Source of the DNA: Mucilaginibacter aquaedulcis
GTDB lineage: Bacteria > Bacteroidota > Bacteroidia > Sphingobacteriales > Sphingobacteriaceae
DNA: 64,000 nucleotides
Direction: 5' to 3'
Assembly: GCF_030409325.1 (NCBI RefSeq)
Contig: NZ_JAUFPR010000002.1
Coordinates: forward strand, 62,001 to 126,000
Shown here: positions 1 through 9,469 of the stretch, piece after piece
Layout: every line of letters begins with the position of its first letter
Numbering within the stretch: the stretch's first letter is position 1
The notes under the pieces: generated by a model
Told to the model about the DNA's origin: nothing
Database searches by the model: none
The model's input: only the letters and a program-made list of their open reading frames with translations
Program-made: the position numbers and the translations under genes

Positions 1-64
1 TGAGCTGGTTAGTTCCGCTTTGCTATCTCATAATTAACCTAATCCATCAAATAAAATTTATAAT
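1..64. other. Window edge, no assignable gene
   Basis: Short AT-rich stretch before argE. It opens with TGA, which could be the stop of an upstream gene running in from the left, but nothing else of that gene is visible. Confidence 0.4.
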
Positions 65-1213
65 ATGCGTAGCCAGCAAAGTCAGTTGATTACAACAGAC
101 CTCCAATTGTGCAATACCTTATTTAACGATGCCGTTTTATTATTAAAGGATCTGATCTCCACCCCATCATATAGTGGAGATGAATCAAAAACTGCAGATC
201 TGATCCAGAATTTTCTGCACCTGCATGGGGCACACACCCGGCGAACCCGAAACAATGTGTGGAGTTTTAACTACCACTATGACCCTGCAAAACCTACCAT
301 TCTTCTCAACTCTCACCACGATACCGTTAAGCCTAACTCTCAATACACCCGCGACCCATTTTATCCCGAAATTGATAATGGCGTATTGTATGGGCTGGGC
401 AGTAATGATGCAGGTGGTTGCCTGGTATCGCTCATGGCCACCTTTCTTTACTTTTTTGAACGTAAAGACATGGCTTTTAATTTATGTTATGCTGCCACAG
501 CCGAGGAGGAAAACTCGGGCGACAATGGCCTTAAACTGATCTTACCCGAGCTGGGCCACCTTGATTTTGGAATTGTGGGCGAACCTACACTCATGAAGAT
601 AGCTGTTGCCGAACGCGGTCTTATGGTTTTAGATTGTGTATCAACCGGTAAAGCCGGTCATGCTGCCCGGGAAGAAGGTGTAAACGCCATTTACAAATGC
701 ATACAGGATATTGAGTGGTTTCGGAACTTCATTTTTCCCAGGGTTTCTAATACGCTTGGGCCCGTAAAAATGCAGGTAACCATCATTAACGCTGGTAGCC
801 TGCACAACATGCTGCCAGGCACCTGCAATTTTACTGTAGATGTGCGAATGACCGATGCTTACACTTTTAAGGAAGTGATTAGTATTATTCGGGAGCATGT
901 AAGCTGCGAGGTTATTCCCCGTGATTTTTGCCTACAGGCTTCGGCCATTGATCAAAGCCACCCTATAGTTCAGGCGGGGCTGGCCATGGGGTGCCAAACT
1001 TATGGCTCGCCAACTACCTCTGATCAAGCTTTATTGACTATTCCCTCCATCAAATTTGGACCTGGTGACTCGGCCCGGTCGCACATGGCTGATGAATATA
1101 TATTCATTGAAGAAATTGAGCAGGGGATAAAAAAATACATTTCCTTACTGGAAATGCTGATTCTAAATCTCATCAATCACAACAGTAATGATGAGTATGA
1201 AAAATTTAACTAA
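65..1213 (+). CDS. argE: M20 family acetylornithine deacetylase-like peptidase
   Basis: Predicted cytoplasmic zinc amidohydrolase of the ArgE/DapE/ACY1 group, removing an acyl group from N-acetylornithine or, as in some Bacteroidota, N-acetylcitrulline during arginine synthesis. Visible metal-site residues fit M20: H84-x-D86 (SHHDTV), D115 (GSNDAGG), the catalytic E147 and adjacent ligand E148 (TAEEEN), E173 (VGEPT), and a late His in the ARSHMADE segment. Length (382 residues) is normal. The stop abuts the ATG of the next gene with no gap, so the pair may be co-transcribed. No other arg gene is in the window, so the exact substrate is inferred from family resemblance. Confidence 0.85.
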   Translation: MRSQQSQLITTDLQLCNTLFNDAVLLLKDLISTPSYSGDESKTADLIQNFLHLHGAHTRRTRNNVWSFNYHYDPAKPTILLNSHHDTVKPNSQYTRDPFYPEIDNGVLYGLGSNDAGGCLVSLMATFLYFFERKDMAFNLCYAATAEEENSGDNGLKLILPELGHLDFGIVGEPTLMKIAVAERGLMVLDCVSTGKAGHAAREEGVNAIYKCIQDIEWFRNFIFPRVSNTLGPVKMQVTIINAGSLHNMLPGTCNFTVDVRMTDAYTFKEVISIIREHVSCEVIPRDFCLQASAIDQSHPIVQAGLAMGCQTYGSPTTSDQALLTIPSIKFGPGDSARSHMADEYIFIEEIEQGIKKYISLLEMLILNLINHNSNDEYEKFN

Positions 1214-2575
1214 ATGAAAACCAATATATTGATTATTGATGATGAAGTAAAGCTTAGTGGTTTGCTTGCGCGGATTATTGAGTTTGAAGGATATAGAGTA
1301 CTGCAGGCCTCCAATGCGAAAGCGGGCTTGCGCTTACTGGAAACCGAAGATGTAATGGTTGTTTTATGTGATGTAAAACTCCCGGATATGAACGGGGTAG
1401 AGCTCGTTAGCCGGATAAAGGAGCTACAACCGCATATTGAAGTAATTAACATTACCGCCTTCGGAAACATACATGATAGTGTAAAGGCTATTAAAAATGG
1501 AGCGTTTGATTACCTGATGAAAGGGGATGATAATGAAAAGATAATACCATTGCTGAGCATGGCCGTTGATAAAGCTTCACTGAGTCATAAAGTATTGCAG
1601 CTGGAAAAGCGCATTAACAGCAAGTATAGTTTTTTAAATATCATTGGTAAGTCTGAGGCTATTTTAAGGTCTGTAGAGTTAGCCAAAAAGGTATCGAATA
1701 CACCCACAACCATTTTATTACTGGGCGAAACCGGTACAGGTAAAGAGGTATTTGCCCAGGCCATACATCAGGAAAGTGAATACAGGTCAAAGTCTTTCGT
1801 GGCGGTAAACTGTAGCGCTTTTTCACATGAGCTATTGGAGAGTGAGCTTTTTGGCCACAAAGCCGGAGCTTTTACCGGAGCTTTAAAGGAAAGGAAGGGC
1901 TTATTTGAAGAAGCCAACGGAGGCACCATCTTCCTGGATGAGATAGGTGAGATGACGCTTGATCTGCAGGCCAAATTACTGCGTGTGCTTGAAAACGGTA
2001 CGTTCAATAAGGTAGGCGATTCGCAAACAACCAAGGTAAAGGTACGGGTACTGGCTGCTACTAACCGTGATTTAAAAAAAGAGTCCGAAACTGGTCATTT
2101 TCGGCTTGATTTGTATTATCGCTTATCAGTATTTACCATTCAGTTACCACCGCTCAGGGAGCGCAGAGGTGATATTCCCATTATTGCCAAACATTTCATG
2201 AAGGAGTTTGCCCTAAAGATAAACCGAAAGATAAACGGTATGGATGATCTTTTCTTAAAGATCATTAACGAGCATTCCTGGAAAGGCAATATACGTGAGC
2301 TTAAAAATGTGATGGAAAGAGTGATCATCCTTTCAAACTCTGAAATACTCACCGCCGATTTGCTGCCATTAGAGTTTTTTAAAGAAGAAGATGATCGCAC
2401 CGAGGCTATGGACCTGGAAACGATTGAGCGGCTGCACATATGTAAAGTGTTGCACCATTGTAAAGGTAACAAAACAGAAACAGCAAACCTGCTGGGTATT
2501 GGAATAGCCACACTTTACCGAAAAATTGAGCATTATGAAATTAATCTTCAAAAGCTGGTGCTTTTATCAGTTTGA
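1214..2575 (+). CDS. NtrC-family sigma-54-dependent response regulator
   Basis: Two-component activator that opens RNA polymerase-sigma54 promoters by ATP hydrolysis. The receiver domain (residues 1-120) has acidic pair D9/D10, phospho-acceptor D53 (LCDVKLPDMNG) and K103. The AAA+ domain has Walker A GETGTGKE (171-178), the sigma-54 contact loop GAFTGA (218-223) and Walker B GGTIFLDE (236-243). A Fis-type helix-turn-helix closes the protein (ETANLLGIGIATLYRKI). No partner histidine kinase is adjacent, so it is an orphan here. The following porin gene is a possible target, but I found no convincing -24/-12 element before it. Confidence 0.93.
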   Translation: MKTNILIIDDEVKLSGLLARIIEFEGYRVLQASNAKAGLRLLETEDVMVVLCDVKLPDMNGVELVSRIKELQPHIEVINITAFGNIHDSVKAIKNGAFDYLMKGDDNEKIIPLLSMAVDKASLSHKVLQLEKRINSKYSFLNIIGKSEAILRSVELAKKVSNTPTTILLLGETGTGKEVFAQAIHQESEYRSKSFVAVNCSAFSHELLESELFGHKAGAFTGALKERKGLFEEANGGTIFLDEIGEMTLDLQAKLLRVLENGTFNKVGDSQTTKVKVRVLAATNRDLKKESETGHFRLDLYYRLSVFTIQLPPLRERRGDIPIIAKHFMKEFALKINRKINGMDDLFLKIINEHSWKGNIRELKNVMERVIILSNSEILTADLLPLEFFKEEDDRTEAMDLETIERLHICKVLHHCKGNKTETANLLGIGIATLYRKIEHYEINLQKLVLLSV

Positions 2576-2894
2576 TAATTTTTACCTGTCAAATTGATAG
2601 GTTAAGCGCGGAGTAGGAGGTCATCAAAAAATAAAAATGGTTGTTTTTGATAAATAGGGGCCATTTCAAAGATCATTATTCATAAAGGCATTGTTTTAGC
2701 ATCGGCCTTTGCAAAACATAAAAAATTAAATATGAAATATGGCGGGGTACCCACGCCTCAATAATATACTAAAACACAAAAACACCCGGCAGCTTAGCTA
2801 ACCGCCCGGATGTAAACACAAAAAGATCTTACCGGTAACAACCGTAAGTCCGTTGCTTATGCAGCGGGAGCAATACACTTATATTTTATACAAA
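2576..2894. other. 319-bp intergenic region with palindrome
   Basis: Gap between the sigma-54 activator and the porin gene. Directly after the activator stop lies an imperfect 19-bp palindrome, ACCTGTCAAATTGATAGGT at 2584-2602, without a following U-tract. I checked for a GG-N10-GC sigma-54 core and saw none that fits. The remainder is AT-rich leader for the porin. Confidence 0.4.
2584..2602. promoter_or_regulatory. Imperfect palindrome after sigma-54 activator
   Basis: ACCTGTCAA-A-TTGATAGGT, nine-base arms with one mismatch. It could be a regulator-binding site or a weak RNA hairpin. The lack of a T-run on either strand argues against an intrinsic terminator. Confidence 0.25.
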
Positions 2895-4250
2895 ATGAAA
2901 AAACAAGTATTCTTGATGCTTGCACTTGCAGGTATTACTGTTCAATTACACGCCCAAACCGATCCGGAAAAGAAAACGTCCTCTATTAAGGATACCGTGG
3001 CTACAACACCGGTTAGCAGGGCTCTTCCATCTCCACTTCCTTCGGGGCCGTTTCCAAGTGCCGACTGGCCGGGTTCGCCAATAATTGGTGAACCTGCAGA
3101 TGCTCCTGATTATGCACTGCAAAAAGTTTTAGGTATGGCAAACAATAAGAGCCGCCTCAAAATTTACGGATGGATTGCTCCTGGTGTAAACTTTAGTACC
3201 TCTAAAAATTCAAACATCCCTATGTCATACGCTATTGTTCCAAATAAATTAGAGTTGGATCAGGCAGTATTAAGGATAGAACGGCAGCCCAATACGGTTC
3301 AAACCGATCATCTTGACTGGGGTTTCCGCTTAAGTACTTTTTATGGGATGGATTATCGCTACACCACCAGTAAAGGTTGGTTCAGTAACCAGCTGTTAAA
3401 AAATAACAACTTGTATGGTGTTGACCCGGTAGAAGCTTATGCCATGTTATACTTCCCGAAAGTTGGCGAAGGTATGGTTGTCAAAGTAGGGCGTTTTATA
3501 TCCCCACCGGATATTGAAGCACAATTGGCACCAGACAACTATATCTATACCCACTCGCTGATGTTTACAGTTGATCCCTTTACTTTCACCGGTGTTAACG
3601 CCACCATCAGACTAAACCCTCAGTGGCAGTTGGAACTGGGTGTTCATGCAGGCAATGATATGGCACCATGGACAAACTCTGCACAGTTAAATGGGCAGGC
3701 AATGATTAGGTGGGTATCTAAAAGCACTAATGATTCTTTCTGGGGCGGTATCAATTCACTTGGAAACGGACAGTTTAAAAACGAACACGATAACTTGCAA
3801 ATGGTTGTAGGCACATGGAGTCACCGGTTTAACAAAACCTTTCATATGGAAACCGAAGCTTATTATATGTGGCAATATAACGCCTATGCAGGCGGAACTC
3901 CTATAATTGGTCCTCCTAAATCTTATTATCCTGGTGTTGGTTTAGGTACATTTATTCCGGGGGCATCTAAAACCCTGGGTATTGTGAACTATTTCCAGAT
4001 ACTGGTATCTCCTAAAGATTATTTTACTGTGAGGAATGATTATTTAAGGGATTACCAAGGGCAGCGTTTAGGTTATATAACTCCTTATACCAGCCATACT
4101 ATAGGTTTTGTACATTATTTTACCAACTGGTTGTACATAAGGCCAGAGGTTAGATATGATCGTGCTTATGCCGATGGGGTAACACCTTATGACAACGGTA
4201 CCAGGAACCACCAGTTTTCCGGCTCTATGGATCTTATCTTGAGATTCTAA
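2895..4250 (+). CDS. Outer-membrane porin, OmpL-like beta-barrel family
   Basis: Predicted 451-residue outer-membrane barrel of the BBP2/OmpL-like type known in Bacteroidota. The start at MKKQVFLMLALAG is preferred because it gives a clean signal peptide ending at LHAQ; an upstream in-frame TTG would add 14 residues before it. A Pro-rich linker (about residues 45-70) precedes the barrel, whose strands alternate polar and aromatic residues and end in a terminal Phe (SMDLILRF), the usual BAM signal. The substrate is unknown. It is flanked upstream by the sigma-54 activator and downstream by a convergent LacI regulator, with a shared terminator. Confidence 0.8.
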   Translation: MKKQVFLMLALAGITVQLHAQTDPEKKTSSIKDTVATTPVSRALPSPLPSGPFPSADWPGSPIIGEPADAPDYALQKVLGMANNKSRLKIYGWIAPGVNFSTSKNSNIPMSYAIVPNKLELDQAVLRIERQPNTVQTDHLDWGFRLSTFYGMDYRYTTSKGWFSNQLLKNNNLYGVDPVEAYAMLYFPKVGEGMVVKVGRFISPPDIEAQLAPDNYIYTHSLMFTVDPFTFTGVNATIRLNPQWQLELGVHAGNDMAPWTNSAQLNGQAMIRWVSKSTNDSFWGGINSLGNGQFKNEHDNLQMVVGTWSHRFNKTFHMETEAYYMWQYNAYAGGTPIIGPPKSYYPGVGLGTFIPGASKTLGIVNYFQILVSPKDYFTVRNDYLRDYQGQRLGYITPYTSHTIGFVHYFTNWLYIRPEVRYDRAYADGVTPYDNGTRNHQFSGSMDLILRF

Positions 4251-4256
4251 AAATGT

Positions 4257-4294
4257 AAAAAAGGATCTGTTCGATAAAGAATAGATCCTTTTTG
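4257..4294. terminator. Bidirectional intrinsic terminator
   Basis: AAAAAAGGATCT and AGATCCTTTTT flank a 14-nt loop. A-runs and T-runs on both sides let it serve the porin gene (+) and the convergent LacI gene (-). Confidence 0.75.
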
Positions 4295-4302
4295 TTTTTA
4301 AA

Positions 4303-5334
4303 CTATCGTTTTACAGACGAGTTGCGGATAAATAATTCGGTAGGTAAAATTACATGCTCAAATTCGGTAACAGGACGTTTACTATTGATAATACTTAGCA
4401 GCATTTCGGTTGCTTTTCGGCCAATTTCAAAGGCTGGTTGATGTACTGATGTTAGTGAAGGATTTAAAACATCGGCCAGTACGGTATTGGTAAAGCCCAC
4501 TAAAGCGATATCCTCCGGAATCCTGATATTATTTTTATGAAGCAGGGTCATGGTAGATGTGGTAATACGGTCAGACGCGGTAAGTATCGCATCCGGCCTT
4601 ACATCTAAAGCCAGCAGTTCATCTATGGCTTGCTGAAGTTCGTTAAGATCGAGGCCGCCATGTAAGCAATATTTAATATATTGTTCATTAATATCTTTAT
4701 CTCTTTCAATAAGAGCCTGTTTGTAGCCATCAAGCCGTTGGTGCGTAACCGATGAGGTTACAGAACTGGTAATATGTGCAATGTTTTTAAATCCTGAATC
4801 AAGCAAGTGTGTGGTAGCCTGGTATGATCCGCCTGAGTTGTCAACGATAACCTTATGCGTATCGATTTGATTGCTTACACGGTCGAAAAATACGATGGGT
4901 AAACCTTGCGCCTGTAATTTTCGCAGATGCTCCACATCATGTGTTTCTGTTGCAATTGATATTAAAAGACCATCTATAGCCCTGTGAATCAGGTGGCCAA
5001 CGTTTTGTACCTCAAGATTATATGATTCATGGCTTTGGGTAATAATTACGTTGTAACCCTGACTGTAAGCTTCGGATTCCATACCGTTAATTACCTGCGA
5101 GAAAAATTGATTATCAATACTTGAAACAACAATACCTATAGATTTGCTGTGCCCTCTTTTAAGGCTTTGAGCCATTGGGTTGGGCCTGTAATTGTTTTTT
5201 TGAGCGTATTCTAAAACGAGTTTTTTGGTCTTCTCACTGATCTCGTAACTATCTCTAAGTGCCTTTGACACTGTTGATACGGATAGATGTAGTTCTTTTG
5301 CAATGTCCCTTATCGTTATAGCCTCAAAATTCAT
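4303..5334 (-). CDS. LacI family transcriptional regulator
   Basis: DNA-binding sugar-responsive regulator of 343 residues. The N-terminal helix-turn-helix (about residues 6-27, ITIRDIAKELHLSVSTVSKAL) and hinge helix (PNPMAQSLKRG) are intact, and a periplasmic-binding-protein-like effector domain follows (SIGIVVSSIDNQFF onward). The neighbours, a porin and a TapB-like secreted protein, do not reveal the inducer. The upstream gap holds a small palindrome TAACGGTTA (5473-5481) that could be an operator, but support is weak. Confidence 0.9.
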   Translation of the reverse strand: MNFEAITIRDIAKELHLSVSTVSKALRDSYEISEKTKKLVLEYAQKNNYRPNPMAQSLKRGHSKSIGIVVSSIDNQFFSQVINGMESEAYSQGYNVIITQSHESYNLEVQNVGHLIHRAIDGLLISIATETHDVEHLRKLQAQGLPIVFFDRVSNQIDTHKVIVDNSGGSYQATTHLLDSGFKNIAHITSSVTSSVTHQRLDGYKQALIERDKDINEQYIKYCLHGGLDLNELQQAIDELLALDVRPDAILTASDRITTSTMTLLHKNNIRIPEDIALVGFTNTVLADVLNPSLTSVHQPAFEIGRKATEMLLSIINSKRPVTEFEHVILPTELFIRNSSVKR

Positions 5335-5581
5335 AATAGTTTCTTCACCAGCAAATCAACAAAAATTACAGCACGGCCAGTTTTCATAAAAGTAGATAAA
5401 AAACCTCAATTAAAACATTGTTTACAACTAAAAGGGGTATGTGTTTTGGTTTCTTATCAGCATACAAAAAAGTAACGGTTAATATGCATACTAAGCGTAA
5501 AACCCGAAGGCCGAAGCGTACTTGTACTATTGTAAGTGGCTGATTTTAAGGTTAAATTTACTTAACCTAATTAAACCAATT
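5335..5581. promoter_or_regulatory. Divergent promoter region, LacI gene / TapB-like gene
   Basis: 247 bp between divergent starts. It contains TTGTTTACAA (inverted TTGT/ACAA, near 5420-5429) and TAACGGTTA at 5473-5481, either of which could be a repressor site. No clear TAnnTTTG promoter was found. The role is inferred from divergence alone. Confidence 0.3.
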
Positions 5582-6274
5582 ATGAAAAAGATAATTACAA
5601 TTTGTGCACTGTTGCTGTGGTGCATTCAGTTTGCCACGGCACAAAACTGCAACCAATTTATTGGTACGGTAAACGGTAAAAAGCTTGTTTACTTAAACCA
5701 GGATGCCAAGGGTAACAACACAGGCAAGCTGATTTATACAGCAAATAAAAAGGATGCCTCAACAGTAACCGTTCATAGCGAAGTGATAGATAAGAATGGG
5801 AAATCAATAGGTGGCGGCGATTCTGAAATGATTTGCGATGGCGATGCTATTAAAATTGATATGAAAGCTTTTGTGCCGTCATCATCAATGAAACAGTATG
5901 GTAATATGCAAATGAGCGGCGAGGCTAAGTATCTGGCTTATCCACTTAACTTGAAAGCCGGTCAAACACTTGAAGATGGTTCGGTTACCATTGATATGAG
6001 TAATAATGGCACGCCGATGTCAAAAATACAGATGGACGTTACTAATCGTATGGTTGATAAAGCCGAAACTATTTCTACCAACGCAGGCAGTTTTGATTGT
6101 TACCGTATAACGTATGATGCTTCTATGAAGGTTAAAATGATGGGTATTGGTATACCTGTGCATATGAAAGTTGCTGAATGGTTTGCTCCAAAACTTGGTC
6201 GATTCGTGAAATCTGAAACTTATGATAAAAAATCAAAGCTTGTAGGCAGTATGGTGCTCGATTCTATAAACTAA
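5582..6274 (+). CDS. Secreted TapB / DUF3108-like protein
   Basis: A 230-residue exported protein. The start at MKKIITICALLLW gives a standard signal peptide cleaved near FATAQ; 20 residues of in-frame upstream sequence are rejected for that reason. The body resembles the DUF3108/TapB family: a beta-rich fold with the segment TNAGSFDCYRITYDASMKVKMMG, then AEWFAPKLGRFVKSETYDK, in which a treated precursor value is checked against a reference. Mature cysteines sit at NCNQF, MICDG and FDCYR. No biochemical role is established that I can name. It is monocistronic, with a strong terminator after it. Confidence 0.65.
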   Translation: MKKIITICALLLWCIQFATAQNCNQFIGTVNGKKLVYLNQDAKGNNTGKLIYTANKKDASTVTVHSEVIDKNGKSIGGGDSEMICDGDAIKIDMKAFVPSSSMKQYGNMQMSGEAKYLAYPLNLKAGQTLEDGSVTIDMSNNGTPMSKIQMDVTNRMVDKAETISTNAGSFDCYRITYDASMKVKMMGIGIPVHMKVAEWFAPKLGRFVKSETYDKKSKLVGSMVLDSIN

Positions 6275-6328
6275 GACTAATAAATATATAAAGCCCTGCA
6301 ATTAACCCATCTTAACTTTAACACAAGG

Positions 6329-6366
6329 AGCCTGTATTTTTAAAATACAGGCTTTCTTTTTTTGTT
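6329..6366 (+). terminator. Intrinsic terminator
   Basis: Twelve-base arms AGCCTGTATTTT / AAAATACAGGCT almost touch, then TTCTTTTTTTG. It ends transcription of the TapB-like gene. Confidence 0.8.
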
Positions 6367-6439
6367 TTGGGAGGAGCCCATAAAACAGCAGGCCACCCCA
6401 TGATAATGAGGCGGCCTGGTTTGTTAAAGCAATACTTAT

Positions 6440-9214
6440 TTAAAAATTGAAACCAATGCGTGCAAAAAAGCGACGACCATTTCCGCCCATTTGTACGGCA
6501 TCAAAAGGTCCCGCAGGTTCGTTATTATAAGCCCAGCCTTTGGCACCCTTTACATAACCAAGATCGGGGTGAACGTTAAATACATTGTCTGAACCGATAG
6601 AGATACGTGATGATTTGCTGATTTTATAACTAAGATATAAATCACTTACTACCTTGCCGTTGTAGTTATAAACATCAGGTAATTGTCCTGAGCCGTTATC
6701 GGCAGGAACGGTAGGGGTCAAGGTGCTTCCGTCGCCATAACCATCAATTATCACCTTACCAAAATAGGTAAAGCGAGTGCCCACGGTAAAATCCTTATGT
6801 CCAAATTCGGGATTTAAAGATAGTTTTTGAGGTGGAGCCGATGCCAATATAAATCTCTTTTCCCTTTCGCTTAAAAAGGTTTCCTGCAATTGCGGAGTGG
6901 TACCTAATATTGGCGGGTAGTTAACCTTATCAATATTCATGTGCTGAAAGTTGCCGGTAAACAGTACTCTGAAACGGTTGCTGCCGATGCTTTTGTTATA
7001 ATCGATAACCACATCTAAACCACGATTGGTAGTGTTTACCGCATTTGCGAAAAACTGGGCCGAACTAACACGTAAAGCATTCAACGCGGCAATAAATGTT
7101 GGATCAAGGGTATCGTCAGATGCGCTGAATTGTCCTGAAAGTACCACGCGATCCTTCACTTTTATTAGGTAACCATCGGTAGTTATACTCAACTCGGGTA
7201 TGGGTTTAAAAGTAAAACCAAGGCCCAAGTTTTTTGATTTTTCCTGTCTTAAAGTGGCAATACCCGCCGCTTTGGTAATTGGGCTGTAGTTAGGAGCTAT
7301 TTTTACTTCGGATATTACACTGCCCTGTACGTTGGTAAATGTTGAGCTGTAATTGATCTGTTGTAAGGATGGTGCACGAAAGCCGGTACCTGCAGAAGCC
7401 CTGATATTAAAATTATCGGTTACCTTATACCGGGTAGCCAGTTTGGTATTAAAGTTAAAACCAAAATCGCTGTAGTGTTCCAGACGGTTAGCAAAATCAA
7501 CCAGCCATTTTTTAGTTATATCAGCCTCCAGATCAACATAGCCTCCAAATACCGAACGGTTATCGGTACTTGCGTCACTTGGCTGAAAACCTGGAAAACC
7601 CTGTGATCCTGCGGCTTTAACACCAGTAGGGTCATAGTTTTTATAGGATGCTTCTTCGCCGGCAAACAGTTTATAGCGTTCGTAGCGGTATTCGGCACCA
7701 AAACCAAGATTCAGACCTTGCATTACGGTTTTGTAATGTTTGGTGACATTCAGATTTGAGGTGCTTTGCAAAAATTCCGATCCACCATCGTCGAAATGGG
7801 TTTGGGTGGCACCCAAAGAGGCATTAAAAGTTTTTTCTCCAAAAAAGTGGAATTTATTATTACCTGTGTTATTGCTCAGATCCCAGTCCCAACCATCGCC
7901 TATGGTTCCTTTAAAACCGGCAGCCACCGCTATATCCGTAATATGTGTTTGAATAAGCGGATTAAAATATGATTCGCCATCGGGCGTATTAAATATGATG
8001 CCATTAACCGGGATCAGTTGATCATCGGCGGTTGTAGGGAAGCGTTCGGGCCTGGCCGAAAAATTACGGGTGAACGCGTAGGCATCAGAGGCTTTGTAAC
8101 TATAACCGCCGAAGCTATAAAAGGTGGTTCGTGTACCAGCCAACGGAATTTCGCTATTGTAAAAAATAGTACCGGTTTCTGCCGAACCTTCACCGTTAGC
8201 TCTTCTGGAGGTGTTTACTGGTAAGGCGTTAGGATTGGCTGTTGTGGTATCATGCGCCTGGCGAAAAGTTTTGCCGTTTTTTGTGTAATCGCCGGTTATG
8301 TTTATAAAACCATCGCCTTTGCCAATGGCTAAGCCATAGTTTGCATCAATGGTAATACCGTTACCGTCAATAGCTCCGCCATGAGGATATTGGGCTGCGG
8401 CTACACTTTTGCCACTATTAAAGGCTGGGTCATAATAGCCTGAATAGCCTACGTTTGCGGTAAACTGATTTATATTTTTCTTTAATACGAGGTTAATTAC
8501 CCCGGCTATAGCATCAGAACCATATTGAGCAGAAGCACCATCGCGCAGGATCTCAATTCTGTCGATAGATGCGGTGGGGATGGCGCTCAGGTCAACACCG
8601 GAGTTACCACGGCCACGCGTGCCAAACACCGATACGAAGGCGGTAGAATGGCGCCGTTTACCGTTGATCAGAACCAATGTTTGATCGGGGCCAAGACCGC
8701 GTAAGGTGCCCAGTTCCACGTGGTCGGCACCGTCGGAGCCTGATTGTTTGTTGTAGTTAAATGATGGAGCTGAGTAGTTTAATATATCAGTTACATCTAC
8801 ACGCCCTGTGCTTGAAGCCGCTTTGGTCAAATTTACCACATCAACAGGTACAGCGGTTTCCAGCTTTACGCGGCCTGCTGATCGTGTACCTATTAGTACT
8901 ACCTCGTTAAGCTGTGATACATCACTAACCAAGGTAACATCAATTTTGTTACGGCCACTTACAGCAATGGTTAAAGGTTTGTAACCGGTGAAGCTGATGA
9001 TAAGTTCGTCATTAGCGGAGGCGGAAATTGAAAACTGCCCTTTTGCATTAGTACTTGTGCCCTGGTTGCCACCTTTAACCCGTACAGACACGCCGGCCAT
9101 GGTTTCTTTATTGGCGGCATCAGTAACAGTTCCGGTAATGGCAGTTTTTTGAGCGAATGTTATTTCTGCACTAAACAAAAATAAAATAATAAGAAATAGT
9201 AAGTTTTTGATCAT
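6440..9214 (-). CDS. TonB-dependent outer-membrane receptor
   Basis: Energised outer-membrane transporter of 924 residues. The start at MIKNLLFLIILFLF gives a signal peptide ending TFAQ; a longer in-frame start 17 codons upstream is less likely. A CarboxypepD_reg-like domain (about 25-110, TAITGTVTDAANKETMAG) leads into the plug (VDVVNLTKAASSTGRVDVTD, GLGPDQTLVLINGKRR, EILRDGASAQYGSDAIAGVINLV) and the 22-strand barrel, ending FFARIGFNF. No SusD partner is adjacent, so it is not a SusC-type glycan importer on this evidence. A siderophore or small-organic ligand is possible but unproven. The gene stands alone. Confidence 0.9.
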   Translation of the reverse strand: MIKNLLFLIILFLFSAEITFAQKTAITGTVTDAANKETMAGVSVRVKGGNQGTSTNAKGQFSISASANDELIISFTGYKPLTIAVSGRNKIDVTLVSDVSQLNEVVLIGTRSAGRVKLETAVPVDVVNLTKAASSTGRVDVTDILNYSAPSFNYNKQSGSDGADHVELGTLRGLGPDQTLVLINGKRRHSTAFVSVFGTRGRGNSGVDLSAIPTASIDRIEILRDGASAQYGSDAIAGVINLVLKKNINQFTANVGYSGYYDPAFNSGKSVAAAQYPHGGAIDGNGITIDANYGLAIGKGDGFINITGDYTKNGKTFRQAHDTTTANPNALPVNTSRRANGEGSAETGTIFYNSEIPLAGTRTTFYSFGGYSYKASDAYAFTRNFSARPERFPTTADDQLIPVNGIIFNTPDGESYFNPLIQTHITDIAVAAGFKGTIGDGWDWDLSNNTGNNKFHFFGEKTFNASLGATQTHFDDGGSEFLQSTSNLNVTKHYKTVMQGLNLGFGAEYRYERYKLFAGEEASYKNYDPTGVKAAGSQGFPGFQPSDASTDNRSVFGGYVDLEADITKKWLVDFANRLEHYSDFGFNFNTKLATRYKVTDNFNIRASAGTGFRAPSLQQINYSSTFTNVQGSVISEVKIAPNYSPITKAAGIATLRQEKSKNLGLGFTFKPIPELSITTDGYLIKVKDRVVLSGQFSASDDTLDPTFIAALNALRVSSAQFFANAVNTTNRGLDVVIDYNKSIGSNRFRVLFTGNFQHMNIDKVNYPPILGTTPQLQETFLSEREKRFILASAPPQKLSLNPEFGHKDFTVGTRFTYFGKVIIDGYGDGSTLTPTVPADNGSGQLPDVYNYNGKVVSDLYLSYKISKSSRISIGSDNVFNVHPDLGYVKGAKGWAYNNEPAGPFDAVQMGGNGRRFFARIGFNF

Positions 9215-9469
9215 AAGAACAGGGGTAATGTTAATTATTAAACTAATATTAACCCAATATAACATTTTAGTTACATGATTTTCAAACTTTGATATTAAAA
9301 AATATGATTTTAGCTAATTTTTGTTTCGTTTACTTAGAAAATTTCAAAATTAATGAAAATAAGCAGAAGTTAAATTCACTCTGAATAAAAAAAATATAAA
9401 TTAATAGTGTTGTTGTGTTTACTTAGATGCTAATTCTAAATAATTTCAAGTTTTAGATATGTGATTGCT
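9215..9469. other. AT-rich upstream region of the TonB receptor
   Basis: 255 bp, very AT-rich, containing the receptor promoter. On the minus strand TAATTTTG (9345-9352) matches the Bacteroidota -7 consensus TAnnTTTG, but no matching -33 TTTG was found. There is no reading frame of note. Confidence 0.3.

Noticed and set aside
2700-2760. Possible sigma-54 promoter before the porin gene
   Set aside because: GG and GC dinucleotides are present but spaced 5 or 12 bases apart rather than 10.
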